A stretch of 64,000 nucleotides of DNA from contig NZ_JAFYHP010000014.1 in NCBI RefSeq assembly GCF_017539065.1, positions 16,500 through 80,499 of the forward strand, in the 5' to 3' direction. The notes under the pieces are model-generated. The model was not told the origin of the DNA. It saw nothing but the letters and a program-made list of their open reading frames with translations, and made no database searches. Position numbers and translations under genes: made by a program. Positions within the stretch are counted from its first letter, which is position 1; every line of letters starts with the position of its first letter. This document shows, piece by piece, positions 17,953 to 27,539 of the stretch. Source of the stretch: Methanobrevibacter sp. (GTDB lineage: Archaea; Methanobacteriota; Methanobacteria; Methanobacteriales; Methanobacteriaceae).

Positions 17953-19137
17953 ATGAGATGTGTTGGTACAGTTGTACGCGGAATAAGAACACCAATTATT
18001 AAAGAAAACGATGATTTGGCCACTATAGTTGTAGATTCATTGATGGCAGCGAAAGAAAGTGAAGGATTTGAATTTAAAGACAAAGATATCGTTGCGATTA
18101 CCGAAGCAGTCGTAGGTATCTCAGAAGGAAATTACGTGACTGTTGATGATGTTGCACAAGATTTACAAAATAAATTCCCATCTAAGAATATTGGTGTAAC
18201 AAACCCTATTTTAAGTAGAAACAGATTTTCTATTATTTTGAAAGGTATTGCAAGAGGAATGGATAAAATTACATTATTAACTTCTTTTCCTGCAGATGAA
18301 GTGGGAAACGGTATCTTAGATGAAGAAATTTTAGAAAAAAGTGAATATAATTTAGGAAGCGTCATTACAGAAGAAGAATACTATGAAACTTTCGGATCAT
18401 GGATTCATCCATTTACCGGAATTAATATGATTGATTTCTACAGAGAATTAATTGAAGCTGAAGACTGTGAAGTTGAATTTGTCTTCTCTAATGATGTAAA
18501 AACCATTCTTGATTATAACAAAGACATTTTAACATGTGATATTCATACCAGAGAAAAAACCACTAAATTTCTTAAAGCTGAAGGAGCTAATGTCTACGGA
18601 TTACATGAAGTCTTAGTTGAACCTATTGGAGACTCTGGTTTTAATCCTGAATATGGACTACTTGGATCAAACAAAGCAACAGAAGAAAAATTAAAATTAT
18701 TCCCAAAAACAGGAGACGCATTAGTCAATGAAGTACAAAAAAGATTAATCGACCTTACCGGCAAACAAATTGAAGTAATGGTTTACGGGGATGGTGCATT
18801 TAAAGATCCTGTTGGAAAGATTTGGGAGTTAGCTGACCCTGTTGTTTCACCTGCACATACCAGTGGATTAATAGGATATCCAAATGAAATTAAATTAAAA
18901 TATGTTTCTGACAATAAATTCGCTGATTTGAAAGGCGATGAATTAAAAGAAGCTATTAAAGAAGAAATTAAACAAAAAGATGAAAATTTAACTGGACAAA
19001 TGATTACCGAAGGAACCACTCCAAGAGTATTAACCGATTTAATCGGTTCATTATGTGATTTAACCAGTGGTTCTGGAGATAAAGGAACCCCAGTCGTATT
19101 CATCCAAGGATATTTCGATAATTTAGCAAATGACTAA
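17953..19137 (+). CDS. Coenzyme F420-0:L-glutamate ligase (CofE) family protein
   Basis: 394 residues related to CofE, which adds glutamates to F420-0 using GTP. The N-terminal VGTVVRGIRTPIIKENDDL and KDIVAITEAVVGISEGNYV stretches fit the F420 ligase fold. It is longer than the ~250-residue canonical CofE and has a large insert after residue 130, so it may be a paralogue with a different substrate. Start at 17953 because GGAG lies 8 bases upstream; an in-frame ATG at 17896 would add 19 residues without a binding site. Stands alone with its own promoter region. Confidence 0.75.
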   Translation: MRCVGTVVRGIRTPIIKENDDLATIVVDSLMAAKESEGFEFKDKDIVAITEAVVGISEGNYVTVDDVAQDLQNKFPSKNIGVTNPILSRNRFSIILKGIARGMDKITLLTSFPADEVGNGILDEEILEKSEYNLGSVITEEEYYETFGSWIHPFTGINMIDFYRELIEAEDCEVEFVFSNDVKTILDYNKDILTCDIHTREKTTKFLKAEGANVYGLHEVLVEPIGDSGFNPEYGLLGSNKATEEKLKLFPKTGDALVNEVQKRLIDLTGKQIEVMVYGDGAFKDPVGKIWELADPVVSPAHTSGLIGYPNEIKLKYVSDNKFADLKGDELKEAIKEEIKQKDENLTGQMITEGTTPRVLTDLIGSLCDLTSGSGDKGTPVVFIQGYFDNLAND

Positions 19138-19180
19138 ATTTCGAAAACCTTTTCTCTTTTTATACTTTTTTAGCCAAACC

Positions 19181-19220
19181 TGTTTTTGTATGAAATTAAT
19201 ATTTTCTAAATACAAAAACA
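19181..19220 (+). terminator. Inverted repeat downstream of the CofE-family gene
   Basis: Arms TGTTTTTGTAT (19181-19191) and ATACAAAAACA (19210-19220) pair over 11 bp with an 18-base loop. T-rich runs (CTTTTTATACTTTTTT) precede it after the stop codon. Could be a terminator or a 3' structure; direction is uncertain. Confidence 0.45.
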
Positions 19221-19316
19221 CCCTTATTTGATTTTTTTAACTTCAATTTTTTAAGATATTAAATATTATATACTTTAATTTAAAGATATCATAATTACAA
19301 TAACGAGGTTTTTCAT

Positions 19317-20633
19317 ATGTTAAACAAAAAATACATACTATTTGTTTTGTTAGTTGCCATTTGTCTAATATCGACTGTTAGTGCAGCAGATATTGACAAT
19401 GCCGACGAACTTACAGATACAGATGATGTTGAAGAAGTTGTCATTTATGAGAAACTTAGCGTAGCACAAGACAGTGACCTGCTATCAGAGGATTTTCTTG
19501 TTGATGAAAAAACTTTCAATGCCATACAAACTAAGGTAGATGCAGCTTCTGATGGAGATAGGATTATCCTTGACGGCTCATATGAAGGTTCCGGCTCTCC
19601 AATCACAGTTAATAAAAACTTAACCATTCGGGGAACTGGCACTAATACTACATTAAATGCTAAAGGATCATCTGGAATAATAGTTGCTGAAGATGGGGCG
19701 CATGTAGTGCTTGAGAATATAATATTTGCCTACGGTAAAGCAACCAACGGCGGGGCAATATATAAAGCTGATGCAATAAACTGTACCTTCATGCAATGTA
19801 CAGCAACTGAAAACGGTGGTGCGATGTATAATGGAACTGCAATCAACTGTACATTCTCAGGCTGCATTGCTGAAAATGGTGGGGGTGCATACGATTCTAC
19901 CGTATATAATTCAACATTCTCCTATTGTGAGGCAAGTCATGGTGGAGCAATGTATGAAGGGGAAGCGTATAACACCAGATTTGAATGGTGCAATAAAAGA
20001 AGCGCAACTACTGATGGTGGAGTATACTGCGATCCAAATTGTGTAGAATATGAATATGAAGACGACTATGATGGTAATTATGAAGATGAATATGGTGTCA
20101 CTCGAATTGATTATGAAAAACATCTTAAAGTATACTATCATGCAGGATCATACTGTAAAGTCACTGTTTCATACAGTCCATCCGAATTCTATGAATATGC
20201 AAAATATGAATTCAGAATAAAAGGTAAAAAAATAGCTACAGGAAAAACAAATAAAAATGGTGTAGCCAAATTCAAAATTACATTAAAACCGGGCAAATAT
20301 AAGGTTGAGGTGAGATTCCCTAAACTCAGTGTACGCTCTTCTTTCTACATAACAGTAAAACATGTAGTCTCTCTTAAATCAGTTAATGTTAAAAAATCTG
20401 CTAAACTAAAATTAACAGCTACTCTTAAACAAGGTAAGAAAGCACTTAAACATAAAAAAGTCACTTTCAGATTTAATGGTAAAAAATATTATGCAAAAAC
20501 CAACAAAAAAGGTGTTGCAAAAGTAACCATTCCGAAATATGATTTTAAAAATCTTAAAGTAGGTAAAAAAGTCACCTATAAAGCAACTTATCTTAAAGAT
20601 ACTGTTAAAAAGACTGTAAAAGTTAAAAAATAA
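19317..20633 (+). CDS. Adhesin-like surface protein with beta-helix and Ig-like C-terminal domains
   Basis: Secreted protein of 438 residues. Residues 1-23 are a signal peptide (KKYILFVLLVAICLISTVSA). Residues ~60-235 form a parallel beta-helix: four near repeats of NGGAxYxxxAxNxTFxxC with regularly placed cysteines. A short acidic Tyr-rich linker follows, then two beta-sandwich Ig-like units of the form seen in methanogen adhesin-like proteins (KxNKNGVAKFKITLKPGKYKV; KTNKKGVAKVTIPKY). The C-terminus is strongly basic. No membrane anchor is visible, so retention may be by charge with the cell wall; this is inference. A hairpin covers the stop codon. Confidence 0.85.
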   Translation: MLNKKYILFVLLVAICLISTVSAADIDNADELTDTDDVEEVVIYEKLSVAQDSDLLSEDFLVDEKTFNAIQTKVDAASDGDRIILDGSYEGSGSPITVNKNLTIRGTGTNTTLNAKGSSGIIVAEDGAHVVLENIIFAYGKATNGGAIYKADAINCTFMQCTATENGGAMYNGTAINCTFSGCIAENGGGAYDSTVYNSTFSYCEASHGGAMYEGEAYNTRFEWCNKRSATTDGGVYCDPNCVEYEYEDDYDGNYEDEYGVTRIDYEKHLKVYYHAGSYCKVTVSYSPSEFYEYAKYEFRIKGKKIATGKTNKNGVAKFKITLKPGKYKVEVRFPKLSVRSSFYITVKHVVSLKSVNVKKSAKLKLTATLKQGKKALKHKKVTFRFNGKKYYAKTNKKGVAKVTIPKYDFKNLKVGKKVTYKATYLKDTVKKTVKVKK

Positions 20634-20664
20634 GGATTAAACTCCTTATTATTTTTATTTTTTA
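20629..20664 (+). terminator. Hairpin plus T-tract after the adhesin gene
   Basis: Arms AATAAGGA (20629-20636) and TCCTTATT (20643-20650), 6-base loop, followed by ATTTTTATTTTTT. The TAA stop (20631-20633) lies in the left arm. Confidence 0.8.
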
Positions 20665-20890
20665 AGTTTAAAATTAATGTGAACTAATTTTTATAGTCAT
20701 TTATTTTTCATCTATTAGATTTGCACATTCCAGTGCGTATAAATTGTAAATCTGTTATTTCTAACAAAACCAATCAATAATTATATCTAATTTAATCAGA
20801 GACTATAATAGTATAGTAACACGAAATATCAGAAATTATAACAATATTAATATACAAATAGGATAAAAAAATTATAATTAATTGATTGCT

Positions 20891-21445
20891 ATGTTTACTT
20901 ATCCTCGAATATTAAAACGAAAAGACTTAAAAAAGATTTCCAAATATCAATGTGATGATGAAATAAAGGATGCTTACATCAAATATCTCTCAAATTACTC
21001 ATTTAAGGAATTTGTTAAATATTGTGAAGACAATAATGAAAAAGATTTAGAAGATCTAATTTTTAGTTTCACAGATTTGCAATTAGAAAGATTTGAACCG
21101 AATTCCCTAATTTGGGTTTCACATGTAATGATTAATTTCATGATTTATTTTGAAGTGAATTTAGATTATAACGAATATTATGACGCCTATGCAACAGCCC
21201 TTCAATTAACTGTACTGTCTTGCGCTATGGATATGACATTAAAAAAGATTACATTTGATGAAGTGCCATTTCCACAATATCCAGAAATCTGTTTTGAAAA
21301 ATTATTCAATGCGAAACCTGATTTTGAATTCAATTTAGAAAACGACTGCAATTTAGCTTATAAATCATTTAATACGAATTTTGACTTTACAAGCGAAGAG
21401 TTTTACTTGAAAATGAAAGCGCATTTTGATGAATGCAGTTATTAA
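20891..21445 (+). CDS. Uncharacterised protein
   Basis: 184 residues, acidic, predicted soluble and mainly helical; I do not recognise a family. There are no signal peptide or membrane segments. Aromatic-rich patches (NSLIWVSHVMINFMIYFEVN; YNEYYDAYATALQLTVLSC) suggest a compact helical fold. The ATG at 20891 is chosen; an in-frame TTG at 20882 is also possible and neither has a clear ribosome binding site (nearest GGAT about 26 bases upstream). Convergent with purA, about 30 bases apart. Confidence 0.6.
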   Translation: MFTYPRILKRKDLKKISKYQCDDEIKDAYIKYLSNYSFKEFVKYCEDNNEKDLEDLIFSFTDLQLERFEPNSLIWVSHVMINFMIYFEVNLDYNEYYDAYATALQLTVLSCAMDMTLKKITFDEVPFPQYPEICFEKLFNAKPDFEFNLENDCNLAYKSFNTNFDFTSEEFYLKMKAHFDECSY

Positions 21446-21465
21446 TTATTTTTAAAAAAAAAGGG

Positions 21466-21493
21466 TGAAAAAAAGAATTATAATAATTCTTTT
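21466..21493 (-). terminator. Hairpin plus T-tract over the purA stop codon
   Basis: Arms AAAAGAATTA (21471-21480) and TAATTCTTTT (21484-21493) with a 3-base loop; the minus strand continues TTTTTTTCACCC. The TAA stop at 21478-21480 is part of the stem. Confidence 0.8.
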
Positions 21494-22497
21494 CTTAAAT
21501 CGATAGTATCTTTTAAATCTGGCCCAGTAGAAATAATAGTTACTGGCACGCCAGTTTCATTTTGAATATCATCAATGAAAGCTTTAGTTTCAGCAGACAA
21601 TTCATCGTAGTTTTGTACACGAGCACAATCAAATAACTTATCAACACATGTTAAAGCGATTTGGGTTGCACCATTAATTCTACATGATTCTTTTGCAAGT
21701 TCCATGTCAAAGTAACCGATTCTTCTACGACGTCCGGTTACAACACCATATTCTTCTAAACCTTTACTTTCTGCTTCTTCTTGAGTCATTTCAGTTGGAA
21801 ACGGTCCTTCTCCAACACGAGAAATATAAGATTTGAATACATTGATGACTTCATCGACTTTAGTTGGTCCAACACCAACATCAGCTGCGAAAGTTGATGC
21901 GGTAGTATCTTTACTAGTTACATATGGATAACTTCCATAGTAAAGGGATAGTGCAAAACCTTGTGACCCTTCAATAAATACCTCTTCACCATTATCAATA
22001 GCTTCATTACATGCTAAAGATACGTCAGTAATGTATTCTTCAAGTTCCGGAATATCTTTTGCTAATTCGATGGTTCTCAATACACGATCGGAATTTGCAG
22101 GTCCGCATCCTGAACCGGTACTTCCAATTTTTTTAGATAAATATTCTGATGATTTATCTCTGTTCAAATGATCTTCAGTAATAATAGCACATCTAGGGTC
22201 GATGCACATTCTTTCTTTAACATTATATTTCTTTAAGTTTTCAAATTCATTAAATAATACATCTGGATTTACTAAAACTCCCGCTCCAATCATGAGTTTA
22301 GCATCAGTATGTACAAAGCCTGATGGGGTTAATCTTAAACCATATTTTTCTCCGTTGAATTCAACAGAATGTCCTGCATTTGGTCCAACACCTGCACGAG
22401 CGATAATATCTGGTTTATCAGCATCACAAAGGTAAGTAATACATTTTCCTTTACCTTCATCCCCCCATGCTCCACCAACTAAAATACTACAAGTCAT
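21478..22497 (-). CDS. purA: Adenylosuccinate synthetase
   Basis: GTP-dependent first step from IMP to [14 protein letters not shown] (residues 8-18) is the P-loop-like signature; [15 protein letters not shown] and [15 protein letters not shown] are conserved substrate loops. At 339 residues it is the short archaeal form (bacterial enzymes are ~430). GGAG lies 8 bases before the ATG at 22497. It stands alone; the 208-base upstream region contains a perfect 16-bp palindrome at 22657-22672. Confidence 0.95.
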   Translation of the reverse strand: MTCSILVGGAWGDEGKGKCITYLCDADKPDIIARAGVGPNAGHSVEFNGEKYGLRLTPSGFVHTDAKLMIGAGVLVNPDVLFNEFENLKKYNVKERMCIDPRCAIITEDHLNRDKSSEYLSKKIGSTGSGCGPANSDRVLRTIELAKDIPELEEYITDVSLACNEAIDNGEEVFIEGSQGFALSLYYGSYPYVTSKDTTASTFAADVGVGPTKVDEVINVFKSYISRVGEGPFPTEMTQEEAESKGLEEYGVVTGRRRRIGYFDMELAKESCRINGATQIALTCVDKLFDCARVQNYDELSAETKAFIDDIQNETGVPVTIISTGPDLKDTIDLRKELL

Positions 22498-22656
22498 TTA
22501 ATAACTCCTTAAAATCAATTGTGAAAATTGTTAAATTTCCATAACAATAATATTATGTCATTAATCTATTAAAAAGTTTTTGTAAGATTTCCAAAAATAA
22601 ACCATTAAATTAAAAATAAGACTATAAATTTAATAGCATTTAAGAAAAATTCTAAT

Positions 22657-22672
22657 TTTAATAGCTATTAAA
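22657..22672. repeat. 16-bp perfect palindrome upstream of purA
   Basis: TTTAATAGCTATTAAA, with a degenerate partial copy (TTTAATAGCATTTAA) about 28 bases to the left. It lies after the stop of the 22706-23299 gene and upstream of purA, so it could be an operator or part of a terminator (a T-rich tail, AATTTTTCT, occurs on the plus strand). The core AATAGCTATT recurs three times upstream of mtd. Confidence 0.5.
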
Positions 22673-22705
22673 CTAATTTTTCTGAACATTTAAAATTACA
22701 TGAAA

Positions 22706-23299
22706 TTATTTTTTAGGATACATCAATGGATGATTCTCACACATCGGATCCTTAATTAAATTACGTTTTTGATGATAAGTTAAAAAATACATCATCCATT
22801 CATTTGAAAGCTCTCTTAGAGATGCATCATCAAGCCTTTCAAAAGGTGTGAAGAAATCCATCTGATTTGCACCAACTACAAATGCAACTTCTTTAGTTTT
22901 GACCAACATGAAAAAATCGTTACGGATGTTGTGAATACTGAAATCTTCGATATTTGTAATTGTTTTTTCACTTTTGTAATCATGGAAAAAGTTATTTAAA
23001 TATTCAAAATCAATGAAATGCATATCTTCAACTTTAAAGAATATCTCTTCACTAAGTAATTGGTTTTTAAAATCGTATCTTGATAAAAAATCAATGTCCC
23101 AGATGTTATTGTAAAAAATTGTAAAAAATGAATCTTCCGCAAAGCGAGCGGTTAAAGACAATCCCTCATCTCCTTTAGGTTTTCCGAGTTCAATATCCTT
23201 AAACTCTATATAAATAGAATCTTGGGCTATTTCTATTGAAGTCCATTTACCTGAATTAATAATTACATCACGGATTAATTTTAAAGATCTTGTATTCAT
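22706..23299 (-). CDS. Uncharacterised protein, third gene of a three-gene cluster
   Basis: 197 residues, soluble, acidic, family not recognised. Predicted mixed alpha/beta; notable segments are KWTSIEIAQDSIYIEFKDIE near the N-terminus and MMYFLTYHQKRNLIKDPMC at the C-terminus. It starts one base after the stop of the preceding gene, with AGGTG before the ATG, so the three genes 24588-22706 are very probably one transcription unit. The size, acidity and arrangement are similar to its two partners, suggesting a joint function. Confidence 0.7.
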   Translation of the reverse strand: MNTRSLKLIRDVIINSGKWTSIEIAQDSIYIEFKDIELGKPKGDEGLSLTARFAEDSFFTIFYNNIWDIDFLSRYDFKNQLLSEEIFFKVEDMHFIDFEYLNNFFHDYKSEKTITNIEDFSIHNIRNDFFMLVKTKEVAFVVGANQMDFFTPFERLDDASLRELSNEWMMYFLTYHQKRNLIKDPMCENHPLMYPKK

Positions 23300-23300
23300 T

Positions 23301-23891
23301 TTAACACCTGTTAGCTATAAAAGCTTCATATGCTCCTTCAATCTCATATTCTTTTTCATCATTATACGATTTATCCCATTTGAAAGGATTAATCTCAATT
23401 TGGTTGTTAATGGTTTCGTCCCAAATAATAGTGAAACCTTCATCTTTTAAATATTTAGAAACTGTCTTTCCTATTTCTAAAGCGTTATCTTCATTATTTG
23501 CAAAATCCCCGAAGGTGATTTTTAATATATTTTCAAAAATTCCGTCCTCCACATCTTCAAATGTGTAAAAGCAAAATCCCCGAGCTTCATATTTATTATT
23601 CAATAGATGAACATGCAATTCAAATGCATCACTAACGCCTTCTTCAATATCATAACCACAATTATGAATAGCTACAATATCCTCTTCAGCAAGATTTGTA
23701 AATGCATGTTCCAGTTTAGAGAAATTATTGTTAGATGAATCATTTAATGAAATATCAAATTTAGAAAAATCAATTTCTTCATCAATAAATTGGTCTTCCA
23801 ATATTTCTATGATTTCACTAACACTAAAAAATCCTGATTTAGTCAACAAATCTATCATAAATTCAATTTCTTCAACTAAATCAGAATCCAT
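23301..23891 (-). CDS. DUF6891-like protein, second gene of a three-gene cluster
   Basis: 196 residues, acidic. The middle and C-terminal parts (EDIVAIHNCGYDIEEG, ARGFCFYTFEDVEDGI, LKITFGDF, IGKTVSKYLKDEGFTIIWD, NPFKWDKSYND) resemble the bacterial DUF6891 family as I recall it; the match is from memory and not searched. No function is established. Start at the ATG 23891 because AGGTGAGG lies immediately upstream inside the end of the previous gene; an in-frame start at 23912 is less likely. Next gene begins one base after its stop. Confidence 0.65.
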   Translation of the reverse strand: MDSDLVEEIEFMIDLLTKSGFFSVSEIIEILEDQFIDEEIDFSKFDISLNDSSNNNFSKLEHAFTNLAEEDIVAIHNCGYDIEEGVSDAFELHVHLLNNKYEARGFCFYTFEDVEDGIFENILKITFGDFANNEDNALEIGKTVSKYLKDEGFTIIWDETINNQIEINPFKWDKSYNDEKEYEIEGAYEAFIANRC

Positions 23892-23895
23892 ATCC

Positions 23896-24588
23896 TCACC
23901 TCTCATCGTCACCGAATATTAAAAGACGAGTTATGTTTCCTCTTTCGGTATACCCTGCCATCACACGTGCTTCACCGATTTTTGCAAGTGCAAAATCGTC
24001 ATGTGGTTTGAATCCATATCCCTTAAGTTTTGTATATGATTCAAATGCAATCTTTGGATAAATATTGAAATTCTTTTGGAAAGTATAAAAAGTGTCTCTG
24101 AATTTTTTAGGGGAATCGTTTTCTTTAATTAAATCTGATTTAATGGCTACAAAAATATCCAAGCCTTCTTCTGATACTGCATAATATGCATCCATAGCTA
24201 GAATAGAACTTGCAGTCATTGCCAATGTATGGCAATCATCATAAGTAGCATTCAACATAGGAGTTGTGAATTCCGGAATTTCAAATTCTTCTCCGATTGT
24301 TTTGATTTGCAATGCGGATTTAATTAACTTTTCACCAAATATTTCCTCATTATCCCATGCCCATGACCATTGTTTTGATTCCTGCATGAAAAATCCTAAA
24401 ATTTGAACTTGGAAAATAATATCCTCAAATTTGAGTTCTCCTTTTTCAATATCTAACTCTCCAACTTTTTCGCCAATCAATTCTGACAAATTTTCTTGTT
24501 TGTCTAAAGCTAGAGCACCATATTTAGATAGGAGTATTTTGAATGAATCTCCTTCTTCAATTTCAACTGGTTTTTCTATAGTTTTCAA
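23896..24588 (-). CDS. DUF6882-like protein, first gene of a three-gene cluster
   Basis: 230 residues, soluble. FEDIIFQVQILGFFMQESKQ followed by WSWAWDNEE and a helical C-terminal half recall the DUF6882 family (conserved W-W-W-A motif), recognised from memory only. The start codon is TTG at 24588: AGGTGT lies 5 bases upstream and no ATG is near. It begins 9 bases after the dapL stop, so this cluster may be transcribed with dapL, and its end overlaps the ribosome binding site of the next gene. Confidence 0.65.
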   Translation of the reverse strand: MKTIEKPVEIEEGDSFKILLSKYGALALDKQENLSELIGEKVGELDIEKGELKFEDIIFQVQILGFFMQESKQWSWAWDNEEIFGEKLIKSALQIKTIGEEFEIPEFTTPMLNATYDDCHTLAMTASSILAMDAYYAVSEEGLDIFVAIKSDLIKENDSPKKFRDTFYTFQKNFNIYPKIAFESYTKLKGYGFKPHDDFALAKIGEARVMAGYTERGNITRLLIFGDDER

Positions 24589-24597
24589 TTATAACAC

Positions 24598-25833
24598 CTA
24601 AAATTCTAATTTTGAAATTCTATCCATAGCTTCAACAGTATTTTCCAATGTATTGAATGCAGTGAGTCTTAAGTATCCTTCACCGCTTGGACCAAATCCT
24701 GAACCTGGAGTACCAACTACATTTGCTTCATTTAATAAAATGTCAAAGAAGTCCCAGGAATCCATGTTGTTTGGAGTTTTTACCCAAATATACGGTGAAC
24801 TTACACCACCATAAACTTCAAGGCCGATGTCAGTTAAGCTTTCACGGATGACTTTTGCATTTTCCATGTAGTAATCGATTACTTCCTGAATTTGTTTTTG
24901 ACCTTCTTCAGAGTAAGTTGCTTCAGCTGCTCTTTGAACAGGATAAGATGCTCCGTTAAATTTAGTGGTTTGCCTTCTATTCCATAACGGATTGATTTCA
25001 ACTTCATTGCCTTCACTATCATATCCTATCAATTCCTTAGGAACAACAGTGTATGCACAACGGGTTCCAGTAAATCCTGCAGTTTTTGAATAACTTCTAA
25101 ATTCAATAGCTACTTCTTTTGCACCTTCAATTTCATAGATACTGTGAGGCACATCATCTTCAGTGATGAATGCTTCATAAGCTGAATCAAATAATATTAT
25201 TGCTTTGTTTTCTTTTGCATAATCAATAAATACCTTAAGTTGATCTCTGGTTAAAGTAGTACCTGTTGGGTTATTCGGATAACATAAGTAAATAATGTCT
25301 ACTGATTCTGCAGGCAATTCTGGAATGAAACCGTTTTCTGCATTACATTTAAGGTAGGTTAAACCTTCATACATTCCGTCATCACCCATTTCACCAGTCC
25401 TTCCAGCCATTACATTAGTATCCACATAAACGGTATATACCGGGTCGGTTACCGCGATTTTATTATCAATTCCAAAGATTTCTTGAATATTACCAGTATC
25501 ACATTTAGCCCCATCACTGATGAACACTTCTGAAGTATCTAATGAAATTCCATATTTTTCATAGTCATTTTTGATAATAGCTTCAGCTAAAAATTCATAA
25601 CCTTGTTCCGGACCATATCCCATGAATGTTTCTCCATCAGCCATTTCATCAACTGCTTTTCTAAACGCTTCTATTACTGCCGGGACTAATGGTTTGGTTA
25701 CGTCCCCAATACCCATTTTAATTACATCAGCATCAGGATTATTTTTTATAAATTCTCGTTCTCTTCTAGCTACCTCCACAAAAAGGTAACTGCTTTTCAA
25801 TTTTAGATAGTTCTCATTAATTTTAACAACCAT
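24598..25833 (-). CDS. dapL: LL-diaminopimelate aminotransferase
   Basis: PLP-dependent aminotransferase, 411 residues, converting tetrahydrodipicolinate to LL-diaminopimelate in lysine synthesis. [38 protein letters not shown] and the PLP-lysine segment [17 protein letters not shown] are DapL hallmarks. The Methanothermobacter orthologue (MTH52) is the founding archaeal DapL and lies next to gltX (MTH51) and idsA (MTH50); here gltX is 2.2 kb away with two genes between. Downstream it is followed closely by the three-gene unknown cluster. Confidence 0.94.
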   Translation of the reverse strand: MVVKINENYLKLKSSYLFVEVARREREFIKNNPDADVIKMGIGDVTKPLVPAVIEAFRKAVDEMADGETFMGYGPEQGYEFLAEAIIKNDYEKYGISLDTSEVFISDGAKCDTGNIQEIFGIDNKIAVTDPVYTVYVDTNVMAGRTGEMGDDGMYEGLTYLKCNAENGFIPELPAESVDIIYLCYPNNPTGTTLTRDQLKVFIDYAKENKAIILFDSAYEAFITEDDVPHSIYEIEGAKEVAIEFRSYSKTAGFTGTRCAYTVVPKELIGYDSEGNEVEINPLWNRRQTTKFNGASYPVQRAAEATYSEEGQKQIQEVIDYYMENAKVIRESLTDIGLEVYGGVSSPYIWVKTPNNMDSWDFFDILLNEANVVGTPGSGFGPSGEGYLRLTAFNTLENTVEAMDRISKLEF

Positions 25834-26115
25834 GATTAATCCTCATAAATATTAATCTAATTTATATATTATTTTTGGAATATATAAAATGAATGATTAA
25901 TGAAAAATACTTTAAAAATTAAAATTCTTTAAAAAACAATTATAGGATTAAAATCAATGCAAACCGAGGATAATGAAGGAAAATAAATTGTAATCAAATA
26001 TCAAGGCGCCTTAATAATTTAACTAAAAAAATTAATACTAAACATTTAAACTATGAAAATATTTAAATTATTGAATATTCCATAAATATATACATACTAA
26101 ATAAGGGTTGGAAAT

Positions 26116-27522
26116 ATGATTTTAATAACTATTTTGATTTGGATAACTATTGCGATAATTGCCGCAATAGCCATACTAGGTGTTAGACTACACTATAGAG
26201 GCAATGAATTAGAGCATGAAGAAGGGTCAATACTCCCAAGTACAGAAAGCATTGATAAAGTATTAACTCTTGGTAAAGAAAAAATTAACAAAAACAATAA
26301 TAATTCTCAAAGAAATGCTCCTCGTAGTTTATCCCCAAATATTCCTAAACAACAACACAACCTTAACTTATTTAGAAAAAGTACTGAAACAAAAAGTAGA
26401 AATGATGATTACATTGTTCCGGAAGTTGAAAATAGCGACTTTGCAAAATATGAATACCACTCTGCAAATCAAGTACTTATTAATTATGATAATACTGTTG
26501 AAAAATTTCAAGAACCAATTAAACAAAGCCAGATGGATATTATGACTCAAAATAACAAAGATACAAGTGAATTAAAAGATTTATTTACTATTGATGAACT
26601 GATTAAAGAATCTAAAAGAAAAGATAGTGAAAGAGAAAAAGAATCCCAAACTATCAAAAAGGATGAAGTTGATACTGAATTAAATGAAATTAAAGAAAGT
26701 ATCAAAAATAAAACTCCAGAACCATTAATAGAAGAAGTTATCAACGAAGAGAAAACTGAAACTATTGGTGATTTAATCAATGATTCTTCTGAACCAGAGG
26801 AAAGCGAATCCCCAGTTGCTTCAGAAGAAAGTAATGAAGAAGCGGAAAGCATTTCTGAAGTTGTATTAACCCCTGAAAAAACAGCAGAAATATCTGAACC
26901 TTCTCTTAAAACACCAAGTAAAGTTGATAAAAATAAAGATTACGAATTAGGAGCTTCAATTGATGATGCTAACATATTCGGTGAAGCAAAAGAACCAGAC
27001 AACATGGATTTAGATTACAGGAAAGACATAGATAAAGTTAAAAATAAAATTACTGGATCTAGATTTTTCCAAGATGTCAAAGGAAGATTTGTTAGTGAAA
27101 CTTCTGAAACTCCTCAAGATGAAATTCAAGAAGAATTCATTAGAAATGTCAATGAATATGAGGAATACGAGCCTATCATCAATGAGACACACGCCGAATA
27201 TGACACCTATGACGAATATCATGATCAACAATTAAGGCAAGCAAATACAAGACGCGTATTTAATTTGGCTAAGAATTCACCAGAACCTGAAATGGCAAAA
27301 CCTAAAGTAGGGGAAATTAAAAATAAACCTGAAAGAGACAGCATTAAAATAGAAATCAATAACAGTGAAGCTGTTCTTAGAAAAGGAGATGAAATCATCT
27401 TCAACCATGACGGGGAAACTTATTCAAGTCAAGTCTATGCTATTAACGGTGATGACATCTCTGTCAGATACAGACGTAAAGATATTAAAATTAAAGCAAG
27501 TGATGTTAAAAAGATATATTAA
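26116..27522 (+). CDS. Membrane-anchored acidic protein with small C-terminal beta domain
   Basis: 468 residues, family not recognised. Residues 3-23 are a single hydrophobic helix (ILITILIWITIAIIAAIAIL); the following ~330 residues are low-complexity and very rich in Glu, Lys, Ser and Asn, probably disordered or partly coiled. The last ~60 residues (AVLRKGDEIIFNHDGETYSS onward to KASDVKKIY) look like a small SH3/KOW-like beta barrel. No signal-peptidase site, so the bulk probably faces the cytoplasm given the short N-terminus; orientation is inference. A GGGTTGG sequence precedes the ATG. Single gene with its own terminator hairpin. Confidence 0.7.
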   Translation: MILITILIWITIAIIAAIAILGVRLHYRGNELEHEEGSILPSTESIDKVLTLGKEKINKNNNNSQRNAPRSLSPNIPKQQHNLNLFRKSTETKSRNDDYIVPEVENSDFAKYEYHSANQVLINYDNTVEKFQEPIKQSQMDIMTQNNKDTSELKDLFTIDELIKESKRKDSEREKESQTIKKDEVDTELNEIKESIKNKTPEPLIEEVINEEKTETIGDLINDSSEPEESESPVASEESNEEAESISEVVLTPEKTAEISEPSLKTPSKVDKNKDYELGASIDDANIFGEAKEPDNMDLDYRKDIDKVKNKITGSRFFQDVKGRFVSETSETPQDEIQEEFIRNVNEYEEYEPIINETHAEYDTYDEYHDQQLRQANTRRVFNLAKNSPEPEMAKPKVGEIKNKPERDSIKIEINNSEAVLRKGDEIIFNHDGETYSSQVYAINGDDISVRYRRKDIKIKASDVKKIY

Positions 27523-27536
27523 TTATATCTTTTTTT
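27508..27536 (+). terminator. Hairpin plus T-tract at the end of the membrane-anchored protein gene
   Basis: Arms AAAAAGATATA (27508-27518) and TATATCTTTTT (27524-27534) pair over 11 bp; the loop carries part of the TAA stop codon (27520-27522). Confidence 0.8.
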
Positions 27537-27539
27537 ACA

